Shown here one piece after another: positions 11,195 through 22,832 of a stretch of 64,000 bases of DNA. The translations under genes and the position numbers were made by a program. Where the stretch lies: positions 20,286,501-20,350,500 of the forward strand of contig CM073554.1 in the NCBI GenBank assembly GCA_037074615.1. Direction: 5' to 3'. Source of the DNA: Leucaena leucocephala. Taxonomy: Eukaryota > Streptophyta > Magnoliopsida > Fabales > Fabaceae. Position 1 is the stretch's first letter, and each line of letters starts with the position of its first letter. The notes under the pieces are model-generated. The model was not told where the DNA came from, made no database searches, and saw only the letters and a list, made by a program, of their open reading frames with translations.

Positions 11195-11850
11195 TAGTGT
11201 AAGCGCCAATCTCTCTCGGGCCAGCTTCTTTTCTCTCTCCCTCTTTCAACTTTTCTTGCTTCGATGCGAGCCGTCGTCACGGCATCTCTTTCTCCAACGG
11301 TCTTTGTCGGCAGAGGGGATGCTTGCCTTTTATTCTTATTCTTTTGATCCATTTAGTTTTTAGTAGTGGTGCGTTCTATTGCTTCGGCGATAAATAGATA
11401 TGTGGAGATCTCTTCTGGCACCTCTTGCTTTGATGGTAATTTAAAGGTTGATATATCAGATTCTGACAAGGTGGCTTTGACTTGTGCTTTTGGGGGAAGG
11501 CTTTTTGTTGACGACCCTCTTTGTGGCTTTAAGTTCTATCTCTCATAGGTATGTTTTTGGCTTCGATTGGTGCGGCAAATCCAAGGCTTCGACAAAGGGT
11601 TTATACATCCTCAAGCGGTGTTGTTCGGTGAGTGGCTGACGTTGAGCACTCTTCCTTTCCCGTTGTTATCTTGTTGGCTGGTATCTGTGGGTGTTATTGT
11701 GCTTCCATGGGTTCTCCCATTTTTGCTTCTTCAACCATAGTTGGTTGGTCTCTTGCCTACAAGAGGGGTGGGTCCTTTGGGGTGGGTTTGAACGGCAATC
11801 TTGACAGCAACGGCTCCCTTGGTCTAAAAAGTTCTCACATTTAAACTTCC
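11195..11850 (+). other. Unidentified higher-GC block, possible gene or element fragment
   Basis: About 650 bp with more balanced base composition than its surroundings, starting with a CT-rich stretch (CTCTCTCCCTCTTTC) like a 5'UTR. Two short open stretches on the plus strand (about 11366-11548 and 11632-11844) have a plausible amino-acid mix but different frames and no domain I recognise. It may be a decayed gene 5' end or part of a LINE. I cannot assign it. Confidence 0.25.
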
Positions 11851-12994
11851 TCTACCCGCAAGCTAATTAACTCTAAAAAGTCTACAAGACATCCTCCCAC
11901 GTTTTGTATTTCCCTCTCTCAATAAGTAAAATGGCATTGTTTCCGTTTACAAAAAAGAAGAGCATCTTGATTTATTTAGTGAAACTATACTTAAGCAACG
12001 GCAGGGTAAGTTATCTCAATAATTAGCCCATAACTCTTTTATTTTTTTTAGTATAAGTTAGCCCATGCTTACACCCTAATTTAAATCTGTATTAAATAGA
12101 TTGAGTTAAATTTATTTAGGCTGTAAGAGGATTTTTTTTAATTTAAATTTATTTAAAATTTTAATAATAATAAATGCTTACAAACAATATATTATACAGT
12201 AATAATAAGACAATAATATATATAATATAATTATTCATCCTAAAATCACAACTCTATTTAAAATACCTAAACTAAATTTTTATCTTTCAAAAATAGTTTA
12301 ATTCCAAATTATAATCTTTATAACTTAAAACTTAAGAACTTCAACATTATGTAATTAAAACTAAAGCCTCTTAATATAAAACATGAAACTTTATTTCAGA
12401 CTCCATCATCACACACACCACACATGCAAATATAAGAAATATACAAGATATTCTCTATAGTAAAAAAAATTATATATATGGGCTAGTACAAGCAGCTTGA
12501 TAGTGTGCCCGTAGTCCACCCGTATAATATAGTAAACTTACTCATTATAGGTTTATTTTATTCAAGCCCAAACCGGGTAAATTTACTCTGTATTTGGGTG
12601 GGTACACCGAACTACGAGTATCTTGCTCAACCTTAAGTGAAACATAAAAATTTTAATTAATTAAATTTATTCTAGAGTTATCTAGAACAACAAAGGCTAC
12701 AGGGGTTATAATGAGTTTTAAGCTTTACAATAAGAATAAAAAATAAAATTTATAATAATCATATAAGCAAAGAAATAGAGGTGACACCTATTAAAAAGAA
12801 AAAAAAAGTTATTTAAAATAATTTAGATATATACTAAAAAAAAGAGATTAGATTATATAAAATCTTTTAAAAAGTGAGGAGAAAGGTTAAAGAGAACTTC
12901 AATTAAATTATTGAAACCTAATCTTTTAGGAGATAAGAATTATTTTTATTAACCCATTCACTTGATTAAGGACAAGAGCTTATAATAGATATAG
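11851..12994. other. AT-rich intergenic DNA with repeat remnants
   Basis: No gene. Words such as TAGCCCAT, CAAGCCCAAACCGGGT and GGGTGGGTAC near 12025-12065 and 12480-12640 suggest the ends of another degenerate nonautonomous element of about 0.6 kb. Confidence 0.4.
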
Positions 12995-13485
12995 TGTGTG
13001 TATGGATATGATTATAAAAAATAGTTTATAATTTTTTTTATATAGTTTTTAGAAAATGACTTTTAGAAAAGAGTTTATAGAAAAAAGTGGTTATGAATAA
13101 ATGAGTGTTTGGATAATTATTACCAAAAGGACTTTTATAATTAAAAAATTATTAGAAATGTATGATTTTATGAAAAATAGTAGAGATGAGAGAGAGTGGA
13201 AAAGAGAGAGAAAATATGAGAGACGGTAGAGAAGAGAGATGAGAGATGAGAGAGGATGTAAGAAAAAGTAAGAGTAAAATAGTAATTGAGTAATTCATAA
13301 ATTCTTTTACTACTCTAGAAATTAATCTCAATAGTTTATTTAAAATTTTAATTTAAAATTATAATTTAACTTAGAAATATTTATAGATAAATATAGATAT
13401 TTATTTTAAAAAAAATTTAAACTAAAACTTATGTAAGAAATCTTTTTAAAATTTAGAATAGAAAGGTTTCTAAACATGCCCATAG
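12995..13485 (+). repeat. Family A dispersed MITE-like repeat, copy A3
   Basis: Same order of landmarks as A1 and A2 (AAAATGACTTTTAGAAAAGAGTTTAT, GAATAAATGAGTGTTTGGATAATTA, a GAGAGA/GTAAGAAAAAG tract, AATAGTAATTGAGTAATTCATAAA, TCTCAATAGTTTATTTAAAA). It is more diverged and ends GGTTTCTAAACATGCCC. Confidence 0.6.
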
Positions 13486-13674
13486 TTAAAATCTTGTTGA
13501 TTTAAATTAGATGGACTTATAAATGAACTTTTACTACTTGTTCTAATGTTCTTCAACGAGGGACTTCCTCCCACTAAAAGGTCAAAAGCTCATTATCAAA
13601 ACTGAAAACTCAATTGGCCATAAAAAAAATTTCAGTTCAGTTTCACAGAAGGGCAGTCTCCTGCTTAATGCTCT

Positions 13675-14306
13675 ACCCAAAAAAAATATAGATTATATTT
13701 TATAACCTGATACTCAGTCCTGCCCGGTAAAAGTCTTAACAATTTTAAGTTGGGTATGAGCGGGTTGGGCATGCCCAAATCGTGATGCTATGCTCATGTT
13801 GTGAAAAAAATCTATAAATATAAACTTCTAAAATAATAATATATTCATGTGTTTTCAAGAGTTAAATAATATCAATAAATCACTAAGAATAAGGCAACAA
13901 AGATAATAATTAAAATATTGAGATCCATTGTATATAAAAAATAAGTGTTAAAGTTTAATTAGTTTATAATTGTAACTTTGTATCAATTTCTCCAATATTG
14001 ATAAAGATAAAATATTTAAAAAATAAAATAAACAATTATAATTTATAATGTAATCATATGATAATTAATAAAATTAAAAAAAATTAGTATAATTATAAAT
14101 ATTAAAAGATATAATTTATCTACTTAACTACTCATATTTTTAAAATAATTTTCTAATCACTAGTAGCTATTATATTCTTCTTTCTAAGATAAAAAAAAAT
14201 AAAAAAAATAAAAGAATAGGTACTCATAGATAGAGCAATTTTATACCTAGTGCTTAGCCTAAAAATTATATTGATTATATTTTATAATCTAATACTTAAA
14301 TTTACT
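13675..14306 (-). mobile_element. TRIM-like element, copy 2 (inverted)
   Basis: The reverse complement aligns along its length with 9217-9943: the shared internal words TAGTTACTAGTGA, GAGAAATTGATACAAAGTTA and ATTTAACTCTTGAAAACACATGAATAT appear in the same order. Its end blocks (13675-13740 and 14211-14306) share TTATATTTTATAA with an AATACT or GATACT follow-up. Copies 1 and 2 are inverted about 3.7 kb apart. Noncoding. Confidence 0.45.
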
Positions 14307-14989
14307 TTATATTTATAGGACTGAGCAGATATTTTTATTATGAGTAAGGCAGATATATTGGGTTGCAGGCGCCCTAATGCCGTCCCGTCTTTCGAACCAG
14401 AACCACACAGTTCAGGGACCTGAAATAGCCAAGCTCCCAAACTAAAACTCATTTCCCGTTTACTCATGAAACGAATTCACCAAATCTCTTATCATCGATA
14501 TCAGAAATGGCTCATGCCCACCATTACAATCTCCACTCTCTTACCGAATCAAATCTTCAAGCTTGGCTTCTTCTTACAGTCAACCCAGTTTCACCCATTT
14601 TGACTCAGATTCCGATTCAGAACTTCCCCGATTGCCCCAATTTGCGTATTTAAGTGCAGGTACCAAAGGAAATGCTTCGCGGTTCAAGAGGATTCTTCAA
14701 GCGTCTTATCACCCTAGGAACTATCTTGATCTAGAAGCTTCGGATTCTGAGAGGCTTGAGCTTGCCAAGTATGTGAAATCGGACATTGTATTGAGGGATT
14801 TTGGGAATGTGATGGTGGTTGGTAATGCTGACTTGGTAACTCACAAAGGTCCAACAAGGATTGCTTGTACACTTCATGGGGATTGCCCTGTTGCTGAAGT
14901 GGACAAATAATTGGGATTGGTTTATTAATCTAAGCGCGTCTGATTATCCTCTCATGACACACAAAACTTGATTGCTTTTGCTCTATTTA

Positions 14990-16130
14990 CAGCTATTAGG
15001 CTGACTTTTTTTATGATGGGTCTCTTCATTGGGCAATTCTGAAGTGACGTAAATTGGTATTCAGGCATTCTGCTACGTTTCCGATTGCATCTTATGTCAA
15101 TTTCTTTGTAATGCTTCAAATAGTTAGGAAAAAAATTTCTTTGGTTTAGTTGGTGGCAATCATGTAGAAGAAATTCTCATATTACCAACAAAGTAGAAGA
15201 AATTTAAGGTTAATGATTATTTGGTATCGAAGAAAAGAAATGTGTTTTGTTTTGGTACTTTTCATGGGAGCTGATCCTTTCAGCGACCTACTTTCTCAGC
15301 GTCTCTTAGAAGCTTAAAATTTTGACCGTTGAAATGATATAAAAATCTCAAGTACACCAAGTTGTCTACTGAGTTTAAATTCCACTCAGAAAAATCCCAA
15401 CACTGCAAATATCCTCAACTTTCGTCTTCTCTTATCTCTCACGAAAAACCTTCTCCCGCATGCCAAACCTTCCTTGATTACCCTCTCCGAATCTCCCACC
15501 TCTTAATTCTCACCCCTTAATATCCTCCTCCTCCTCCTCTTTCTATGGCAGGAATTTAATTCCCTTCAACATAAAATTGTATTCTCCAACCTTAGCTTCT
15601 CTGTGGCGACATTCTTGGAGCCATTGCAAGCGTAGCCTTATTCTGAATTCGACTATGGATCAAGTCTCTGCCTTTGACTCTCTTCTGCCTCCACCCCATC
15701 TCCTGGAAATAGAGAAATGCCCAGCGATCTCATTGCGTCTCTAAAGATCGTGGGTTTCTTTCCTCCGCTATAAAACTCGCGGGTTTATGTTGATTGAGCA
15801 ATTTGGAAGCTACAAAAATTGGAATCGGGGCATTTGCTATTAAGTTATTAGGACGTCTTTTATGCAGCTGATATGGTTGCTACTTTGCACTAATATGGAT
15901 CAATTGTGTTTCACTGAAAGCTGTAGTCCTTGTGCATGATGATGGTATAATAATAAATTGATAAACTTCATGTGAAAATGAAGCCCATGGGATGTTGAAC
16001 TGAGATTTTAGAGACGAGAAATTACATAATATATTTTACGTTCATTTTTTATTGTAATGTGTTTCATATTCCTGCAATGAACATGCCAAAATGAGAAGTA
16101 ATTCTCATATTACCAACAAAGTAAAGAAAT
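14990..16130 (+). repeat. Internal duplication in intron 1 of the GT14 pseudogene
   Basis: The block near 15028-15200 and the block near 15790-16130 share collinear words: TTGRGCAATT...GAAG, AATTGGWAT..GGCATT, and the near-identical TTCTCATATTACCAACAAAGTA at 15175-15196 and 16102-16123. Between them (15280-15780) is a C/T-rich stretch with an ATG-led 29-codon frame (15655-15744) that I do not recognise. Confidence 0.4.
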
Positions 16131-17604
16131 ATGATGATAATATGTGCTTAGACTGAAATCTTGTCTTCGTCAGTGAAAAATGTACACTTCATATGCACCA
16201 AAAGCTTTGTTAGTTTCATGAATTGAAACTTATTACAAACCTAGTGCATTGCTAATAGTACAGAAAGCTTACCACCTATAAATGTTACTGTCGCTAGACT
16301 TACAATTGCTGCTATCCTTTTGTTTTATTCTTTCCTTATTTTTTATATATTTAAAAAGTTTGCAACCAAATTGTTTATGGCGATGTTTATTGCTGCAGTG
16401 GCTGTTAGTGTATGGTCCAAATGCAGCAAAAAATTATTGCTCATACAGCGGAGCCCTGTATAAATAAATTCCTAATGACTGGGCACTCGTGTAACGGAGC
16501 TAGAGGAGGAGAAATAGAGATGGGAGATTGAGAAAGAACAACTAGAGAAGGGTTGACAAGCGGGAGTTGGCTTTTCGGGATAGGGAATGGAAGCCAAAGG
16601 TTTAGAATATTCGTAGTATTGTTGAGATTTGCCGTTTTCATGGGACGTTTAAACTCAGAAGATGACGTGATGCACTTTAGACTTTTAGATCATTTGAACA
16701 GTCAGGAGTTTAGGCTTCTAAGAGATACTGAGAAACTAAGCCGCTGAGAAGATCCGTTCCCACTTTTTATCTCTTACTTGTAGGTTAAAATTTAATTCAA
16801 CTTTTGTTGTTTGTCATGAGTTATGTTATGTGGCTCTGAATTGTAGTCCTCAGTGTTTGATCATAGTTTGAGCTACAGTTTTCAACATGCTTTGGATATT
16901 GCCTTTTAGTGGATCTTGAGTTTAGCCAAATTACACAGTATTTTTCATTGGTTTCCTTTAAGTGAAATTTTGCGGTCTTTGCCCGTGAATGTAGACAAGA
17001 ATCTGAACCGTTAATTCCCTGTACATTAATTTTCTGTGGCTTTTGGAAATAATTTGGATATGCTATATCATGAATATATGATTTGTTTGATTTGCTAACT
17101 TTTCTGTGGAACTTCTTACTCCAGATCTCTTGCATATCTTTTCATTCATTCCCAGGGATCTTAACTTCACAGAGCACACGAGTAATATGGGTTGGATAGA
17201 GTGAGAATCCTACTTATCCTTTAATGTTTTTCTCTGTTTGTTGCTGAACTTGATGTTGTAAATTCTACACATGATTACTGTAATATGTGTATTTGTAACC
17301 GTGATTAGAGATATCAAAGAGCTAGGCCTATCATTGTAGATCCCGGCTTATATCATTCGAAGAAGTATGGTGTTTTTTGGGTTAAAGAAAAAAGATCTGT
17401 CCCAGCTTCTTTCAAGTTATTCACAGGTAATGGTTCAAGTTTTCGATGGATTCAATTATCCCTTACTTTCTCCGAGCTTTTCCCATTTTTCTCCTTTAGT
17501 TTCTCCTGTATTTTTACTTGGGCTATTTAATGGATATCAAGTTCTGTTTGACTTGCCATCCGTATCACTTTATAATCCACTAAGATCTATACCGTGACTC
17601 TGTT

Positions 17605-18115
17605 TAAGGGTTAGTTTGGATAGAAATTTAGAAACGAATTTATGAAAAAAATAGGCTTTTGGACAATTTATAGGAAATGATTTTTTTAGAAGAATTTATG
17701 AAAAAAAAAGTAGTTTTGAATAAATGAGTGTTTGGATAGTTATTTCTAGAATTACTTTTATTATTAGTAAATTACGAAAAATGGTATGAGTATTAAATGA
17801 GGAGAGATAAGATATAAGAGGAAATAGTAGAGAGGATGTAAAAAAAAAGAGAGATGGTATAAGAAAAAGTAGGAGAGAGGAGAAATGATGTAAGAAAAGG
17901 TAGGGGTAATATAGTAATTGGTTATTTTATAAACTCTTTTACTGTTTTATAAGCTACTCTAACCAGTTTATTTAAAATATTGATTTTAAACCATAATTTA
18001 ATCTAAAAATCCATTTGAATAAATATAATTATTTATTTTAAAATTTTTCAAAACCTAAATTTTACTAAAATTTAAGTTTAAAACCTAGATTTTGTGTGTT
18101 TCTAAACACATACTA
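17605..18115 (+). repeat. Family A dispersed MITE-like repeat, copy A4
   Basis: Lies in intron 2 of the GT14 pseudogene. It starts GGGTTAGTTTGGATAGAAATTTAGAAACG and ends GTTTCTAAACACATAC, an imperfect inverted pair. The interior has all landmarks of copies A1 and A2. Confidence 0.65.
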
Positions 18116-18932
18116 AAATTGTTCTGCATAATAGATCTTGCACATGAATTTAACCATAAACTAACGCTCATCAATAGCAACTAACCCAATGCAATCACAA
18201 CAAGAAGCAGCCTTATCTATCCTATTAGGTGGGGTCTACTGTATAGATTGCATGGTGCCATTATGCTTCATCTAACTTATACTATTATTTCTGATGCTCT
18301 CAACGCGACACTACTCATAAGCCATAATATCATGGCTCTTCATGACCCGAATCCAGTTTCCGGATAAAAGTTGCTTCACATGCTTCTTGAATATTCTTGT
18401 TGCCGTTTTCTTCTTCAGGTTCTGCATGGGTTGTCCTATCAAAACAGTTTCTGGAGTTTTGTGTTTGGGGTTGGGACAATCTTCCTCGGACTCTGCTGAT
18501 GTACTACACGAATTTTCTTTCATCCCCAGGGGCTATTTCCACGCTGTCATCTGCAACCACAAGGACTATCAGAACACAACAGTGAACCATGATTTGCATT
18601 ATATAAGGTGGGAAAACCCTCCCAAGCAGCATCCTCTGTTGTTGAAGTTGGAGCATTTCAATGACATGGTGGAAAGCGGTGCTCCATTCGCTCGGAAGTT
18701 TAAGAAAGACGATCCAGTTCTTGATAAGATTGACAAGGAGCTTTTGAGAAGATCAAACGGCCACTTCACCCCTGGAGGTTGGTGTATAGGGAATCATTTT
18801 TTGAGCAGAGATCCTTGTGCAGTTTATGGGAGTCCAATTTTAGTTAAACCAACTCCCGGTTCTAAGAGGCTAGAAAAACTGATGGGTAAACTGTTAGATT
18901 CTGAAAATTTTGGGTCCAGACAGTGTAAATAG

Positions 18933-19620
18933 TTTGGCAAGTTAGTTCATTTTTCTTCCCACTACTATATTGCTTTTTTCTTGCATTGCAGATTATTCAC
19001 AGGTGTTCTTTTAGCCTGTTTTTGAATCTTTTCAAATTTAACAATAGGAATTAGGAACAACTGTTTTAGAAAGCTTTCAATATACATCAAGAAAAATGAA
19101 AAAGAAAGAGGATGATATGATATTTATGTTCTCTATTTTAATCATTCAAAGAATATCTACATGCAATATTTTTCTGTCGTGGAAGTTGACTGGGGCTTCT
19201 GTGATTATTTCATGTATCTATAGTTATTTAATATAAGAATTTTAAATGTTGTATTTGAACCATTTTCTTTTTAATATAATCTTTGGTCATATTAAAAAAA
19301 AATTATAGATGGCAACGATATACGTTAAGAGAAATTGGGCTCAAACAAAGGTTAGCGCCTCATTGGGCTGATTGTTGGGCTGGCCCAAATAGAAACTGTA
19401 TCCTATTGAGAAATTGGGGAGAATTTTATAAAAATTTCAAATAAATTACACAGAAATCCTTATAGTTTTGGCACAATTACAGGTTTTGTCTCTATTTTTT
19501 TTTTGATATTACATGGATTTCTCATGTCTGGTACTTTAGAACACTCGGCCATCTTGGCAATTTTATAATTAAAATAAAAAATAAAAATCATGTGTTAGCT
19601 TCAGGAGTAAATTAAATGTG

Positions 19621-19662
<42 letters not shown>

Positions 19663-20544
19663 TTATTAATGTTCATACCCAATAATATTCCTGAACAGAC
19701 CCTCGTCTTAATATTTTAAACTTTTTGATAAATTAATTTTTAATATCTCTTTTTAAATTTAAGTGGATTCGACATCAATTTTTTACTAAAACCAATGTAT
19801 GGCCCCAAGAGTCAGAAAATATTTATAAGAAACTTATAAAATTATTTATTAAAGAAGTCCCCATAATAGTAAAAAAAAATTAAATTTATGTCTTTATAGA
19901 ATATAAATTTATTTATTTTTATTTGTCCCAATTTAATTTTTAATCTCTTTTTATTCTATGATCAATCAATACTAAGTTGTCAGGGATCTTTTCTTATTCT
20001 CTTTTTTTGTTTGTTTGTCTGTTTTTTGTTTTGCTTAAAAATAAAAGGAATCGAAATCACATTATGATCAGTATATTATATAAAAGTAATTTGGACAATA
20101 ATGTTTACAATTGAAATCTTTGTGCCTGTAGACGAAGTGACATAAAGACTATGAGATTCGCCCAATGATGAAATTGGTATTTGACCATGACAAATTCATA
20201 TGTCCCAAGGAAATGATGGCACATTCAAATCTTAGATGATTTTATTTATTTATTTATTTTGTCCTAATTAGATTATTTATTTTGAGTTACTTGAATTTTA
20301 TTTCTCATCTCAAGTTGCCAATCATGAAAAAAAAATGAAAATATCGATTACATAGAAATTTACTAAATTTGAAAATAGCATTTGTTCACTAGGAACAAAC
20401 CTACATTGTACACAAAAATATACGTAGAAAACACCCAAAAATTTATTTAAGATTTCTTTACAAGTCCCATAAATGTTCATTCAAGACTGTCACTTTTTCA
20501 AAATCATTTTTAGGGTAAGTAGTGAAGAATTTCATTACTATCAA

Positions 20545-20581
<37 letters not shown>

Positions 20582-21204
20582 CTTATGACAATAATCTAAT
20601 CATTAACAACACAATCCTTTGCAGAAATTTTGGTTCATCAAGCTCTTAGTTCTTGTTTTATCACTTTGAGCGCAATTTAATTTGTTATTTTCTTCACTTT
20701 TTTTGGTAAATAGAATTTTTTTTCACTTTGTTTTTATTTGTTAGTGGATGAACAAGATCCAAAAGGCAGTCATGAAATTAGTGTCAATCTATGTAACATA
20801 GTCCCTTTGAATAAAAGTTGAGTTATACTAATTGGGTCCCTCTTAATTTTAACTGGTAATTAAATGAAATCAATAGGGACAACTAATAATGCATGAGTTT
20901 GACTACTAATCTAAATCTTCCACATAAACAAATCAATATTATAATATATGCAAACTATACAATTTGTAACAACCAATACTATTCAAAGGCACAACATGAA
21001 ATATTGTCAACTACATTGTGAACACTCCAAAGCATATCCACTTGTACATTTAAATGACTTGTTAATGGTGAAAGTAAATTTTTGTAATAGCACCGGCAGC
21101 CAAAGTCCTTCGGACTCTGACAACGAGTATTTAAGACAGCTGCAAACTTAGGGTTTGAACACGAGATTTTTTACATATGTTAAGAAAGTTAGTATTGTAT
21201 GTTA
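18933..21204. other. Gene-free region with two long TA microsatellites
   Basis: No coding region. TA repeats occur at 19625-19658 and 20550-20579. A 22-bp near-perfect tandem (TATGTTAAGAAAGTTA) lies just before 21205. Confidence 0.5.
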
Positions 21205-21570
21205 AGAAAGTTATTATTATTTTTTACATATGAAGGCAGGTTTATTAAAAAAAAGTAAACGATACATAAACAGTTGGGCTCCTTTACAAGATAAAATCAG
21301 GGAGAATCACAGGAGTTCAATCAAAACTAAACAAATTGACAACCGACAAGGATTGAGGACCCGATCAAAAGCATATGCACCAAAATTGTAACGCAACAAT
21401 GAAGGAGGCCAACACGAGCAAAGTAGCAGCAAGACACCTCGAACGACCATAAAAATCCTGAATATCCTTAGGCATGACAAACTTGCTATTAAGAGAAGAT
21501 CCAACTCTGAACAGGAAAGATGGTGCAAAGAGCATTGAAAGCCAGTGTTGAACAAGAAAGTAATTATTTT
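21205..21570 (-). mobile_element. Probable short retroposed fragment (LINE 3' end-like)
   Basis: The block is flanked by similar words, AAGAAAGTTATTATT on the left (21205-21219) and AAGAAAGTAATTATTTT on the right (21555-21571), which could be a target duplication. Its base composition differs from the flanks. Read on the minus strand it has an open tail of about 80 residues with PSLLRYNFGAYAFDRVLNPC, a stop, then an AATAAACCTGCC end, resembling the 3' ends of plant LINE transcripts. No catalytic domain remains. Confidence 0.35.
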
Positions 21571-22632
21571 AATGTGTAATTGTGTGTAGAATGTAATTGT
21601 ATTTGACTAGGGTTAGGAGGTGGGGCCAGGAAGAAAGACTAAGGTAAAAGAGGGTAATGGGATGAAAAAACAAAGAAGAGTGGGCAAGGGAACAGACCGG
21701 ACCTATAAAAGGTTCATTCGGTCGGGACACCCTTCAACTATATATTACATCATTAAAGCAACCCACGTATACATATACATATACAAACATTTCTTTTTAC
21801 TTCACATTACTTAAAAAATATTTTTTTTCTTTATATATATAAAAACACCACTATCTGCATCACACATTCATATTCATTCATTCTTCAATTTTAGCTTATC
21901 ATTCTAGCTATATATATATATATCCTCTATTCAAAAGTAAATCTATCACACTAATTAACTTGATCCAACATGCTTCAAGATCAATTACACCTAATATTCT
22001 CTTTGTTCATGTAACTAATTGTTCCACTATATATACATATAATTGCAATTACCTTCCCTTTCATATTAAAAATACATGAATAGTATAATATTCTCATTTG
22101 CAAAGGGGAAAAAGTGAACATGGGACCAATGTTCAAAAGGCTGTAAAATAAGTGAAGTTGGTTTCAAATGCATATAGAGAATAAATAATTCTTTATTTGA
22201 AACTTCCATTTGATATTCAGTACTAATAGATCAGAATAAATTATTTTTTTCTTAAGAAAATACATCTTATATAAAAAAGTTAATTTCATATTAAAGTTTA
22301 CGCTAATAGCCATGCCAAAATAAGTACGTATAATGTAGGAAGGGCAAGTGATTAGAGCTATTAGGAACCAACTTAATTAACACTATATTTAATATTATTA
22401 GATCATTGATAAAGCAATTGAAAATGTCAGAAGAACTAATCTCGTTTATATCACAAGCACAGTACTTTGCAGAGAGCATCAAAAGAAGCTTATTAGTTAA
22501 GAAACATCACTTCTCAGTTCTCAAAACCCTAAAAAGAAATAAAACAAAAAGAGCGTTGTTGGAAGAGGGAGAGAGAGAGGGTAGTAATGGACAAGAAACT
22601 AAAAAACTAAGATTTATACTAATAAATAACAA
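21571..22632. other. Upstream intergenic region of the Dof gene
   Basis: No gene is supportable. The 77-codon frame at 22406-22639 has no domain and lies where the Dof promoter is expected. Confidence 0.45.
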
Positions 22633-22832
22633 TATATAAATACTTAAAAAGGGCTCTCCTTTATTTATAAGCCTCGCTCCTCTTGTTTCTTTCTTGCTTT
22701 CTCTCTCCTTCTCTCCATCTATCTATCCATCCATCCTGCAACTTCCACTCATCTGTGATTCTCTCCGCTATCTCAAACCTTTACAAAAGAGAAAACCCTT
22801 CGAGAGGAATCATCCATCTTCGATCCATAGCC
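22633..22832 (+). promoter_or_regulatory. Likely core promoter and 5'UTR of the Dof gene
   Basis: Two TATA-like words, TATATAAATA at 22633-22642 and TTATTTATAA at 22661-22670, lie 160-200 bp upstream of the start codon. They are followed by a strongly CT-rich stretch (22680-22740, CTTTCTCTCTCCTTCTC), typical of plant 5' leaders. Which TATA word is used cannot be decided. Confidence 0.4.

Larger units (their letters stand above)
14466..18932 (+). pseudogene. GT14-family glucuronosyltransferase-like (GlcAT14-like) pseudogene
   Basis: GlcAT14 proteins are Golgi type II glycosyltransferases (GT14) that add glucuronic acid to arabinogalactan-protein glycans. Exon 1 (14466 to about 14950) starts MKRIHQISYHRYQKW, a typical cytosolic tail. 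It then passes through a frame change before ELPRLPQFAYL, lacks about four residues after YHPRNY compared with the family, and shifts frame at a GGGG run (14878-14881). Past that run the next frame reads ALLLKWTNNWDWFINLSASD. The DDLLH...HTSN segment expected next is degenerate. Exon 2 (17309-17426; clean AG acceptor and GT donor) gives RPIIVDPGLY...SFKLFTG. Exon 3 (18419-18932) gives SAWVVLSKQFLEFC and NLPRTLLMYYTNFLSSP, loses one base near 18529-18534, and continues in another frame as GYFHAVICN, TTVNHDLHYIRW, FTPGGWCIG to a TAG. Intron 2 hosts a family A repeat. Multiple frameshifts argue for a pseudogene, although splice sites and C-terminal motifs remain well preserved. Assembly errors would be the alternative. 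Confidence 0.85.

Noticed and set aside
22406..22639. 77-codon plus-strand frame upstream of the Dof gene
   Set aside because: It has no domain and lies in AT-rich promoter DNA; its end overlaps the TATA-like region.
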